A stretch of DNA of 64,000 nucleotides from Atrina japonica. Lineage: Eukaryota; Mollusca; Bivalvia; Pterioida; Pinnidae. Position numbers and translations under genes: made by a program. The stretch covers positions 3,822,001 through 3,886,000 of the forward strand of contig BROG01000005.1 in assembly GCA_030159075.1 (NCBI GenBank), written 5' to 3'. This document shows, piece after piece, positions 37,201-48,000 of this stretch (within the stretch, counting starts at the first letter, position 1; each line of letters starts with the position of its first letter). The notes beneath the pieces are model-generated. The model was not told the origin of the DNA, did not search any database, and saw nothing but the letters and a program-made list of their open reading frames with translations.

Positions 37201-38148
37201 CATTCTGGGACATGTCATGATGTATGATACCTCCACTATCTATCACAGAGCTAGCTATGCAAATGTAGTTAGAGTTTTCTGGGATATGTTTTTAATTGAA
37301 TTCAGTATGTGATATTGTTGAGATTTGGGCACATCCAACAGACTAGAATTCATGTTCTGGTCAAAAGATATCCCAGAGCTCTTACATTGTAGGAGTTAAT
37401 GGTTTTTGGGTAATAATTTAAAACTGTCAGAGTCTATTGTCCTGTACATGTACTGCTTCCAGTAATCTTTGATTTATTAGGTCATTTTAGTTCCTGGTGT
37501 GTAGATCCAATGTCAATCGACTCAGTGCTCATATCTGCTAGAGAATTTAGAGTAATACATGTAGCCCAAGTAGTTATGTCAACGTGCATGTTTTCCAAAC
37601 ATAAATGAACAAACCTGACATAAACAATTGTCTTCTCATGCTCCAAAATCAAATGTCAAAAAATAATACAATTTTGGAAATTATTTTAGCTAAAATTTAG
37701 GCCACAACTGATTCACTGATTCTGCATCCTCGAAAGCTAATTAGCTTGTATGTTGATGCTCTGGTAGAAAACTTGGATCTAACTATTCCGGTTCCGGAGT
37801 GAGGTGTGTAATTTGGGATATTTTTTTTTTTTTTTTAAACTTATTATATATCTTTTACAAATTTATACATTGAGTATTTTACATACATTAATGTACACAT
37901 TGTCACTTAGGAGATGTTTCAAATTTGTTGGCTTTGTACTTCCAGTATTTATAACTGGCATAAAGTTCTCCAAAACTTGGCAGATATGAAGTTGACTTTG
38001 CGTTTTTTAATTATTATCTGAATCCCAGAATGTCGAATAACCGTGCTGTAAGATATCATTCTTGTAAAAACAACCACCCTACCTCGCCAATTTTTACCAA
38101 TCTGTACCCATGTAGTATTTCTTCGTAGCTACCTACAATAAGTTCCAT
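25203..38148 (-). CDS. PAK1IP1: PAK1IP1 / MAK11 homolog, WD-repeat ribosome biogenesis protein
   Basis: PAK1IP1 (yeast MAK11) is a nucleolar beta-propeller protein for 60S ribosomal subunit maturation; the mammalian protein also binds and restrains PAK1. Ten exons, minus strand: 38083-38148, 35621-35786, 33783-33903, 31821-31948, 30522-30604, 29662-29724, 29243-29340, 27728-27854, 26408-26744 and 25203-25285. Every junction is GT-AG and in phase, giving 423 residues (human 392). Diagnostic pieces: MELIVGSYEEILHG at the start, SIHPSGRLGLTVGHDKTLRT and WNLVTGKSAYITNIKR (about 125-160), VFWSPTGEYYVVV, TASSDGFIKVFQV, and FRLTCLTV after the propeller. The last 95 residues are Lys-rich, as in the family, and probably nucleolar-targeting. 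The start has a good context (AAAATGG) and an AATAAA lies at 25144-25149. Introns 4, 5 and 7 each hold a minisatellite. Confidence 0.96.
25927..26138 (-). mobile_element. tRNA-derived SINE with 13-bp target duplication
   Basis: Read on the minus strand it begins GGGCCTTTGTGGCTGAGTGG (A-box type), continues TTAGAGCATTGCACTTTG and has a B-box-like GGTTTGAGCCCC. The tail contains GTGTGGCATAAAACATG. It is flanked by exact 13-bp direct repeats TGAATTACAGACT at 25914-25926 and 26139-26151, which marks a complete insertion. It lies in the last intron of PAK1IP1. Confidence 0.85.
27030..27194. mobile_element. MITE with CAGTGAAACTTG ends (family A, copy 2)
   Basis: Same family and orientation as 5264-5440: starts TACAGTGAAACTTGTATATA, contains GGTCTTTATAGGGAGGTGG and TTGATTTGTACACAAATGG, and ends GCAGGTTTTACTGTA. 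Located in PAK1IP1 intron 8. Confidence 0.78.
28124..29282. repeat. 40-bp minisatellite carrying an exon end and splice donor
   Basis: About 29 units of exactly 40 bp, overlapping the 3' end of PAK1IP1 exon 7. On the coding strand each unit starts AGTCTAAATACAGATACAAA and continues CAG|GTAAGTCAGGACAATGT, so it contains the last 23 nt of the exon and the donor. Most distal units read CAG|TTAAGT and have lost the GT. Units at 28681-28841 and 29161-29201 keep a GT. The block 28661-28780 repeats as 29141-29260, exactly 480 bp (12 units) away. Confidence 0.95.
29893..30478. repeat. 46-47 bp minisatellite in PAK1IP1 intron 5
   Basis: About 13 units built on TTATTGATAGGTGTGGACCC, ATAGGAATGGACCTTACTC and ATATGACT. 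Length varies because ATATG is deleted in several copies. The most regular copies are at 30240-30450. Confidence 0.92.
31024..31665. repeat. 38-bp minisatellite in PAK1IP1 intron 4
   Basis: About 17 units of GGTCCATACACAATCAGAAC plus TATAAATCCTACCACAGT. Copies differ mainly by CACAGT/CAAGGT/CATAGT and by TACACA/TATACA. Confidence 0.95.
32286..32376. mobile_element. TTAA-ended MITE (family C), copy 1
   Basis: 91 bp beginning TTAACTCATTCACCCCTA and ending AGGGGTTGATGAGTTAA, an inverted repeat of about 17 bp with TTAA at both ends. Three further copies lie at 33674-33745, 36045-36142 and 36932-37022. TTAA targets are the signature of piggyBac-type transposition. Non-coding. Confidence 0.8.
32693..33640. 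mobile_element. 945-bp TIR element, CAGTGCAACTTCCGAAAACC ends
   Basis: TACAGTGCAACTTCCGAAAA at the left is mirrored by TTTTTGGAAGTTGCACTGTA at the right, about 20 bp with TA at both ends. Sub-terminal GATC-rich repeats (ACCGATCACTTCC, CCAATCCCTCCGAAAAC) also recur at both ends. No transposase ORF is present, so it is non-autonomous. It lies in PAK1IP1 intron 3. Ends and target fit a pogo/Tigger-like Tc1-mariner relative. Confidence 0.82.
33674..33745. mobile_element. TTAA-ended MITE (family C), copy 2, internally deleted
   Basis: 72 bp, starting TTAACTCATTCACCCTTA and ending AGTGGTTGATGAGATAA. It lacks about 20 bp from the middle compared with copy 1. Confidence 0.7.
34277..34366. mobile_element. 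short family B element
   Basis: Starts TACAATGAAATCTCGTTATC and ends GATGACACGATTCAACTGTA. Directly to its left, at 34275, ends an inverted family A copy (ATATACAGGTTTCACTGTA). Confidence 0.55.
34680..34828. mobile_element. fold-back MITE, about 148 bp
   Basis: Near-perfect palindrome. The left arm holds TTTACGAAAGGTCGTAAGTC and CTAAATCCTAA; the right arm holds TTAGGATTTAGGACTTACG and ACCTTTCGTAAAACGGGCCCC. The arms pair over most of the length, with a centre near 34750. Non-coding, PAK1IP1 intron 2. Confidence 0.82.
34898..35153. mobile_element. inverted-repeat element, CAGGGATTTT ends
   Basis: Left end CAGGGATTTTCAACAAAC, right end GATAGGGTGGAAAAATCCCT. Interior GGGCCTTTTGAATTGGGAA and ATTGAAATTGGGAA recur at 20075-20135, and the right-end block (CCTATGATAGGGTGGGAAA) recurs at 6731-6755. 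So this is a dispersed family with at least two fragments elsewhere in the window. Confidence 0.65.
36045..36142. mobile_element. TTAA-ended MITE (family C), copy 3, inverted
   Basis: 98 bp, reversed relative to copy 1: starts TTAACCTAACAACCCATG, contains AAAAACAATGGACTC and ends TAGGGGTAAATGGGTTAA. Confidence 0.75.
36932..37022. mobile_element. TTAA-ended MITE (family C), copy 4
   Basis: 91 bp, starts TTAACTCATTTACCCCTAAG, ends TCAGGGGATAGATGATTTAA. Located in PAK1IP1 intron 1. Confidence 0.75.
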
Positions 38149-38499
38149 TTTAACATGTGCTTGCGTAAAACGTCATCAGAAATGTGTAGGTTGAATTATA
38201 AGTGGAAAAACCTATGTCCGCATTTTGAATATTCAAATGAAAATAATTATCGGCAAATTCACAAATTTCTCAGATAGATTTTAAAAAATCAATTATATTT
38301 GGTACGAGTGAACGATTGAGAAAAGGAAATTGACTTTTTTCTTCTATGGTAATAAAAATATATGTACAATTCCGGAAACGTTTGTTGTGTTTACTGCACA
38401 TGAGAACTCTTTGGTATTGGAAGTTAAATTTGTCAATATTCATTATTTTGGCAGAAGTTTAGCACATTGGGTTAAATTCGTAGGCATATGATAGCCAAC
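38149..38499. promoter_or_regulatory. bidirectional promoter PAK1IP1 / TRNAU1AP
   Basis: Only 351 bp separate the minus-strand start codon of the PAK1IP1 homolog (38148) from the plus-strand start codon of the TRNAU1AP homolog (38500), so one short region serves both. It contains a palindromic ETS-type core TTCCGGAA at 38370-38377. ETS sites are common in bidirectional housekeeping promoters in animals. No convincing TATA box is seen for either gene. Function is inferred. Confidence 0.65.
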
Positions 38500-39004
38500 A
38501 TGCCCGGTGCCGCTTCACTTTGGATGGGGGATGTGAGTTTTTGTCGTTGAAATAATCAAAATTTGACATATTTTCTTTTGCACACATGTTTAACCGCACA
38601 ATCATGTCAACCAAACTGTTAGTTTTTATCCTTACATTTCTTTACCACAACTTCATGAACTTGCAGTTGCTCAAGAAAAAAAAAAGAATTAAAGAATCCT
38701 GCGTTTTAGTGTTGGGTACAGCGATAAACGTCGGATTCGAGTCCCGTGACATTACTTACTTCAAAATGTGTCACCATCAGTCATGCTATGAATCCTTTAT
38801 AAAAAGGGTACACTGTAGCCTGTAGTTTAGGGACAGAAATTGAGAAAAATCTAAATAGTAAACTATTCGCCAATTTCAACAAAGCTGTCAGGGGTGTGGA
38901 AATATGCCTTTCAAGCACTTGTCCCTGGGCAAGTAAATACCAAATATTTGGTTACCCGTAATAGATTGATACTTTTCCAATATTTATTTTACTCACACAC
39001 ACAT

Positions 39005-39073
<69 letters not shown>

Positions 39074-42000
39074 AACTTGTTGCTCACTGGTTTGTTGCCT
39101 ACAAACAGCTGATAAAATATAATTCAATGTTTTCCCAATGAAATGAAGTCTCGTGTACAGTTCATATATGTATCGATACACATATTTTGAAAAAGTTGTT
39201 AAATTTCTCATTGCATTCAATCAATTTTCTTTTGCCCCCTTGAGAATAACGAAGTGATCGATAATCCTACATGTGGTTTTGTACAGCTCAGTTTTGGCAA
39301 ACTATAAACATTTTAGATAAGCAAGTTACCAAAGTATTCTGCAAGCATTGCTCACTATAGGGATGCTTCAAATTGCCGAAGTCTTGCAGCCGCTTCTTAT
39401 AATTGTGCATATGTTGTTATTCTGCACTCTTTAATGATGTAATTTCCGTAAACAAAGCATTATCCCAGAGTCTAATAAAGTCCAGATTTGGGGTTTTCAA
39501 GGGTCAGAAGAAATAAATCCTTTTGAAATCATACGAAAGCAAATATTGTTTATGCTAACATCAATAACATTAAGGCCCCAGAATTCCCACAATTTATATT
39601 ATCAATCATGTCAACAGAGGCACATGAAGGGAAGATGAACTACGCCCACTGTCAATCACAATAAACAAAATCTCCCAGCCTATGATTCAATCCTTCGTAA
39701 AGCACATAGACTGTCTAAAAATTGCTTAACACACAAACATGATGAGAAAATAGAGCAAGGAAAGGACCTATAGTTGAGCATGCACACAATAACAACAAGA
39801 TTGTGAACACTCACTGAACACAGGGTTGAGTCTATTTTTGATCTTGCTACAGTCCATTGATTAATGAATGAAATGTTTTGTTATTGTTTTTATTTTGCAT
39901 GATGTTTGATGTACATGTATTCAATCAATGTTTTGAAACAATTCAAAATATTTATTTATAGCGACTACTTGACCAAATTCGTCTTAGCTGTGCACAATTA
40001 CAAGAAACCATTGTATCATCTTGGAGATCAATTTATTTTTAGTTATGTGGTTTTCCTGTTATACAAAGAATTGTTGAAATGCCCCTGATATGAGTACAAA
40101 TATACAAATAAATATTATAAATATCATAAATACATATTTTTATTGGGAATTCTTTTAAATGAATTGTCATCTATCCACAGATATTTATCTGGCTTATTTT
40201 TCTCTCTGGAATCCAATTTACAACATGGAAGCACATATCAACACTTGCTTTTTGATTTATTTTGGTTAATTCGTATTCACCGCGATCAAAGTGCCCTGAA
40301 TTTTCTCAAAGTCACATGATCAGTGTGTTGTAATTTCTGAACCGTTCGGTATCTCAGAAACAACGTATTAAATGATTGACTGTCAAAAATTGTATTTGCA
40401 TTGCTGTCTTGTAAACCCTAAAAGGGGATTCTCCCATGGACCATTTTCTTATTCTGCATTTTACTGTTGCCCTTGATTCCAGATTCCCTCCTCAAGCCTT
40501 CTTAGTTTTATTCGGTAAAATTTTTTGCCTCCATTGACCAGGTCACTTCGAGAGGACTTAAAAAATAAATACCTTGGTAGCAAACAATCAGTAGGTTATC
40601 AGGGTTCTCCTTAAGAGCCGGCACCCGGCGATTTATGCCGCCTACTTTCACGTTATTACCGGGTACATGCATGTCACTATAAGAACTCCCTTCCCAGCAG
40701 ATACCACATGCTTTTATGTCTCCATAAGAACCTCTTCCCTGCAGCTACCACCCATAATAAGGACCTCCTTCACTGCAGCTATGGTACCATATACATGTAT
40801 GTCACTATATGGATCCCCTTCTCAGCAACTACCACATGTATACTGATACACATATATCACCATAAGCCCCCCCCCTTCCTATCAACTACATTCAGGGCCC
40901 ACCCTGGACTCAAAAAACTATGAGCCAAAAATTAGCCAAACAGGATATTTTTAACCAATTGAATTTTTTATTAGTCAGTTCAATAAATATTCATAACAAA
41001 TATGTTTTTGATTTTACATACATTTACAATGTAACATGAGTGTGACAAGTGGAAACTATATATACATGTACAAGTGGAAACTATATATACATGTACAAGT
41101 GGAAATTATATATACATGTACAAGTGAAAACTATATATACATGTACAAGTGAAAACTATATATACATGTACAAGTGGAAACTATATATACATGTACATGT
41201 GCCATAATGTGACACACTATTTGCAAGTCTGGAGGTTTACTTGATTGGGGAAATTTCGGAACAATACTGTTTTTATCAATCAAGCATGCCCTTGCAAGTG
41301 ATGCCATTGTCAAACATAGTTGTCTGTGATCATGTAATGTTTCTCTTTTGAATGATAGTTTGATACAAAGAAAACATGCACCAAACATGACTAAAAATAT
41401 TAGCCAGAAAATTAGCCAATAACAATATTTTTTAACCAGTCTTGAAAAAAATTAGTCAATGGCTAATGGCAGGGTGAGCCCTGACATTTTTGTACTACAT
41501 ACATGTATGTCTACATACAGTAATACATAAAGTCACATTTTACTTGTGCATTCCTTTTTTTTTTACCTTAAATCAATTGAGGCCATATTGAATTTAAAAC
41601 TTTTGATAAACAATCCAGGATATGTCAATAACTTTACCTTGGTGCAGACACGTCATATAGTGAAGATTAATATGCAAATGTTGCTTGTGCTGACAGATCA
41701 TCAACATACAATATGGGGTAAACAAGCACTGAACCAAGTTTTGTAATTGCAAGGGCTCAAGGGTGATGGAGATGTTAAATGTTAATACTGTGATGTACCT
41801 CAAAATCAATTGATGGCATACATGTATAAAGAATTATAAAACTTATTAATAACAATCACAGTCAATTGTTGTCAATAACTACATGTACACACATGTACAC
41901 AGTATACACGTCATGTACACAGTATATTGTACATTTAAACAACGAAACTGAAATATGGTGGTGAAAAGAAATTTAAGCGTGACATGGAAATTATGAGGTT

Positions 42001-45000
42001 GAAGGCACACAATCACACTTCACAAGTTTTTGATATTGCTTGTCTTTTTTATGTATACATGTATTGCCAATGCAAATACTATGTACATTTGTTGCGCCCA
42101 AGGGAAAGAAAGAGATTACTATAGACAAGACATTAAAAATTACAATTACATGTACACATTGTAATTTGTAAGTTGTAAAATACCTATCAAGTGATACAGA
42201 TACAGTTGTATAAATTTCAGTTGTTGTAATTTGGTACTTGTATACAGTTTTATTCATTGTTGAAATTAATCTACATTTACAGCTTGATGCTTACATGGAT
42301 GAGAGTTTCATTTCCAGTGCATTCACAGAAATGGGTGTTTCCTCTATCAAGTCAATCAAAGTTATAAAGAGTAAAACAACAGGGTAAGCAATACTACATG
42401 TACATGTAAATGTTATTTTTCTCCTTTACTTTTACATCAGTTTTAAAAAGTAGATTACATTTACATGTTATGTTATGTTCCTAGAACATGGTGCAAGTAA
42501 AAATAAAGTTGTGGCATTTTCCAATGACTACCCTTATATGACAAACCTAAAACTTTCAAAGGTATATGTATATGAATTGAGTACAAAAGTCCTGAACACT
42601 GCAAAACTGACACATAAATTCTGACGAACCACAGTAAGATTAAGTGCATAATGTTCATTTATGTCAATATGAATGTAAATCATTGAAGAAATCTGATAAT
42701 TTAGACATACATGTACATGTGTTTTTATTAACTGCCAGTGTGGTATGAAAATGAGAAAAGTTTTTGTTAATGAATATTTTACATGTACAATGTACATTTG
42801 TATTTGAGTAAAGTAAATGCGTTTAAGTATAGTGCATATGTACTTACTATTTTCAGAATGCCAGCAGGGTACTGTTTTGTAGACTTCCATGATCCTGGAG
42901 TTGCACATGATGTTATGCTTAAACTAAATGGCAAAAATATTCCCAACAGTACCCCAGTAAGTTATTGTCAGAGACTGAAGTACAACCATGGTTTTTTATT
43001 GTGATGGTTTTGTTATTATATACTGGTTGAAGACCAGTTCTCGCCACATATGTATGATCTATTGTACCTGTCCCTGACACTATATTTGTATAGATTGATT
43101 TATGAAAAACTTGTGACAGAGTTATTTTTAGAATCCTAGCACGTGCACAAGAGAATGGGTCCGATTGGTGCATCAGTCTTTACATGCCCATTTTTAGGAC
43201 AGTTCCAATTCTCGCCAACTTGATAAATAACTTTTTTTTTTTTTTAAATAAATTTTAAATAAATGTAACTTGATAAATAACTTGTTTTTGTGTCATTTAA
43301 TGCTGTGAGTTTGAGGTTTAATTACATTAACAAAGGGAATGGTGTTTTAAAATAAAAATATATAAAAATCTTGGACACCAAAGTATTAAAAATACATGTA
43401 ATTGAATGGTTCAATGTTGTGAATTTTTTATGAAAGTTATGAGACCATTATGAGTATGTCAGAAGTAGAAAGAGAAAGAATGTGATTGTCAGCCTCACTT
43501 GTTTTTCTTTGCAAAACTTCATTGATAAAAGGATTACATGGTTACAGAAGATTACATTTACATTTTCCCTTCACTTATTTAAGATGTTTGTCATGCCAAT
43601 ATTGTGATTTCTTAAACCTTTCTAACTGCAGTAGTCAACATATCAAACTTTTCTGACTCATACTATTCCAGTGTTTAACCCACCCAAGTTCTGACATCAT
43701 ATCTAGGTTTCCTTCATCTTCACCAGGGGAATTTAAATTTCTCATGTTTCTAGTGACTTTTTGGTAATAACCATTTTTGCTATTGTTAGGAAGAGAAAAT
43801 CGTCCCGTAATTTTGTTCACAAGTGCAAATCCAATCCGATACTCAGAAATGAGTAAAATTATGGATTGAATTCCCAACAACCCCTGCCCCTGAAATCATG
43901 TATACATTTCTGAGGTGCTAAGGGGAAACAACTTTGCATTATTTTGGTTTTGTAGCTTGTATGTTACCAATATTTTGCAAAAGTACTTTGAATAAATGTA
44001 TTTCTTCTTCAAACAACCTTGCAAGCTATAATATTATAATTTTATCGTTAAACTATAACATTTGCGAGAATTGGTACTCGGCAAGAATTGGTCTCCTGCC
44101 AGTATAGTTTACAAAAGCACTCACTAAACATGTGGATGAATTAGCTTTTTTTCAACCTTATGTATCGTGATAAGGATGGAATTTGTAAAACATTGCAATG
44201 AATGATAATTTTTAGTAACAATGTACTAGAAACATGATGACAGAAAAAAATTCATGAGATTCTGTGAAAGATCATCTTTGAGTCAATATTTTACATTTAT
44301 AATGTACACTATGAAAATGATTGAAATATAACCTAGAAGACTAGAAATATTAAGTCTGTTGAAACATACAGAAGGGTGAAAAAAGTGAGTATAATTTTCA
44401 TTTTTCTCTATTTCATATAAAACCACAATTTTTCAAAACACTATTATACAGTCAATTCCATTTCAATTTCAATGAAATTTTTCACTATTAACTATCAATG
44501 TTTTGAAGTTTTTGTGGTTTTTTTTAATGTAAATTTACATTGTTTCATTTAAAAGTACTGATGAGTTTTGCAGGATACAATATTTTAATGTCTCTTAACA
44601 TTGTCTCTTAATGGCATATAAAATTTAATTTTCTGTGAAAATTCCTGAATTTTGAAAACAATGAACTAATGCACAGTAAAACTATCAAATATTTTGAATT
44701 TTATGGTACAAGTTTTACCAAAATTGATTTAGAAATGACTTAACATGAATGTTTGGAAAATATGCAGACTTATATGAAATATATATAGAGAAAATCAAAA
44801 ACTTATACTCACTTTTGTCACTAAAATGTAGGTGTAATCATGTACATGTATATATACATGTACATGTAGAATGACCCAAAAAGGAAGTATAGTTTGTTTA
44901 TTAAAACAAACTGCAATTTACAACATTTTAATATGGACATTTTATAGAACATTTTGTTTATAGAAATATGTGATGCTATCTTTGTTATCTGTTTTATTAC

Positions 45001-48000
45001 TACACCATCTTCTTTGTGTTTTGTGTACTTCTGTAATTTGTAGGTTAAAAGATTTAAATTGAATGGTGCCAGTTATGGAAATGAACATTTGGTGATGTAA
45101 GTGTTGATATTGAGTGGATAGCTTATTAATGTACAGATGTATAAGATGGCAGAACAATACAAATGGCTTTAAGTAGTCACTCTTATGTGGTTTCTCTTTG
45201 GTAAAAAAAAGGCTCATTATAACTTTTATTAGTTTGGATCAATATAAGTGATCTTTAAAATGTTGTGCCTGTTGAATCATTAGTAATATTAATTGTTATT
45301 TACTACAGAAGCATAAGTTAAGAATATGAAATATATTTTATCTGATGATAATGTGGCAGCCATCAAGTAAAAAGTGGTGACAGCTGCCAGATAACAAGGA
45401 CATGTTTCTGGTAGTAGTCAGAAACATTACTGCACCATGTGCACCTACAGGCTTCCATAATTTACAGTGTTTTTATACAAAGTATTTGAATTTATTTAAC
45501 ACAAGCTGTTGATTGTGTTTGTTTTCTTTTATTGTTTACCTCACATTCAGAATTATTTACCTGTATGGAGACATTGCCAGGTGTAGGTGAAGTTTGACAA
45601 ATTTTTACCTGTTCTATATCCACAACATGGAGGGTCTTTAAAAATATGCCATGCCTCCTGTAACATGGACCAGTGGTTTAAAGACCAATGACATTTACTT
45701 AATCCAGTACAGATGATATCAAGACCTTATCTGAATATCTCATTTCAAATTCACCAATTAAATCTTTAATGAACTAACAAAACAAAGTAATTAAATTTTC
45801 AAATGTTGATTGATCTACAGCTTTCACATCAGGTAAAGTTAATTTTACAATTTTACAGGCCGGAGTTTTCCTTGTTCATTGGAGATTTAACAGATGATGT
45901 GGATGACTATGCCCTCTATCATGCTTTTGCCAAGAGGTATAGGTCATGCAGGTCAGCTAAAGGTACGTCAGATGTGTTGAAATGTTCATTACATTTTTCC
46001 TTAATGTATCATTACACCCAGTCTCTTCTTTTCAATGCAGAAGGAATACTTCATTAGAATATTTTCAGATTTGGTAGTATTTCCATAAGTGTTCTTTACT
46101 TCTTACAAATTTCCCTTCCTTCTTTATTATCAATAATCATATATGATTTATTTTTCACAATGTCAAAAATTTTTTAATTACGCTGTTTCACCTTTGTTAT
46201 ATTGTAATTTTACCTTCTACTTAAATAATTATGGAGACTGCTGCAGTAAGCTTTTGAAATACAGTCAAACCCACTTAAATTGAAATACTGCTTTATTTGA
46301 AATTATTTAGATTCCAAAACATTTTTTTTATTACAGTTACAACCAGGCCACTTAGAATATCGTGTTTTTTTTTTTAAAGAAAAATGTCTTCCCTTTCAAC
46401 TTCAATGTACAATGTATCCAGGTTTGACTGTATTATGCCTCTGAGGAAGAAAACACTTGATGTTCAGTAAATGTTTGTTTTGGTAAGCTTGTCATGAATA
46501 CCATGTCATTACTTGATGTTCAGTAAATGTTTGTTTTGGTAAGCTTGTCATGAACATCATGTCATTACTTGATGAAATGTTGTTCAGTCATGAATGTTTG
46601 TCATTACTTGATGTTCAGTAAATGTTTGTTTTGGTAAGCTTGTCATGAATACCATGTCATTACTTGATGTTCGGTAAATGTTTGTTTTGGTAAGCTTGTC
46701 ATAAATACCATGTCATTACTTGATGTTCGGTAAATGTTTGTTTTGGTAAGCTTGTCGTGAATACCATGTCATTACTTGATGTTCAGTAAATGTTTGTTTT
46801 GGTAAGCTTGTCATGGATACCATGTCATTACTTGATGTTCAGTAAATGTTTGTTTTGGTAAGCTTGTCATGAATACCATGTCATTACTTGATGTTCAGTA
46901 AATGTTTGTTTTCGTAAGCTTGTCATGAATACCATGTCATTACTTGATGTTCAGTAAATGTTTGTTTTGGTAAGCTTGTCATGAACATCATGTCATTACT
47001 GAAGACGGAACACACAGCTAGGACTACTGATAATATTAGTACATGTGTTACCTTTTATTGCAGTGGTATTGGAAAGTAATGGTAGAAGTAAAGGTTATGG
47101 ATTTGTGAGATTTTCAGAGGAAACAGATCAGCAGAGAGCTCTTATAGAGATGCAACATGCTACAGGACTGTTAGGGAAAAAACCAATACGAGTGAGCTTA
47201 GCTACACCCAAAAGGTAAATAGTCACACAACACAGGTTTTGATTATTATTGTGGCCATATTATCTACAAAGAAATGTATTACAACAAACAATCATTTTCA
47301 TTACTTGGTTCCAGAGAAGGAGACTATTACATGTACATTTCTGTGGTGTAATTTCAACTTTATTTAACCTATAAATGATGCTCATACTAATCTTTTTGTG
47401 TTGCATCTTTAGTAACTTCTTAATTGTCTGTTCATATAATAACTGACAATTTAAAACTTATTGATGTCGACTTTTACATATTTGCATCAGCATCGATGTA
47501 AAATTTTAGCATAAAAGATTAGATTATAAAGCAGAGGAGAAATTGGTTTTAAGAGGTGAAATCATTCATCTTACAATTGTATGTGTGTATTTGTTGTAGG
47601 GAAATGTATATGCTAATTTGTGAACTATAAAAATTAGTTTGTAATTATAATTTGTAACATTATAACTACATCAGTTTGTATTTATAATTTGTAACATTAT
47701 AACTCACCAGTTTGTAATTATAATTTGTATCATTATAACTACATCAGTTTGTAATTATAATTTGTAACATTGGAACTTCTGTTACAGGCCACTACCACCA
47801 GATGTTACAGGGGTCCACTACAGTCACTATTATGGTCACAACTATCCATACAGTAACACATATTACAGTTATTATGGCTCTCATGTATCTCCATACAATC
47901 CATATTATGACAGCCATGGAACTCATGTAAGTTTATCAAGACAGTCATATCCTCATCTCTTTATTCTGTCTTTCCGCTTTAATATAAATTGAATTTGCTG

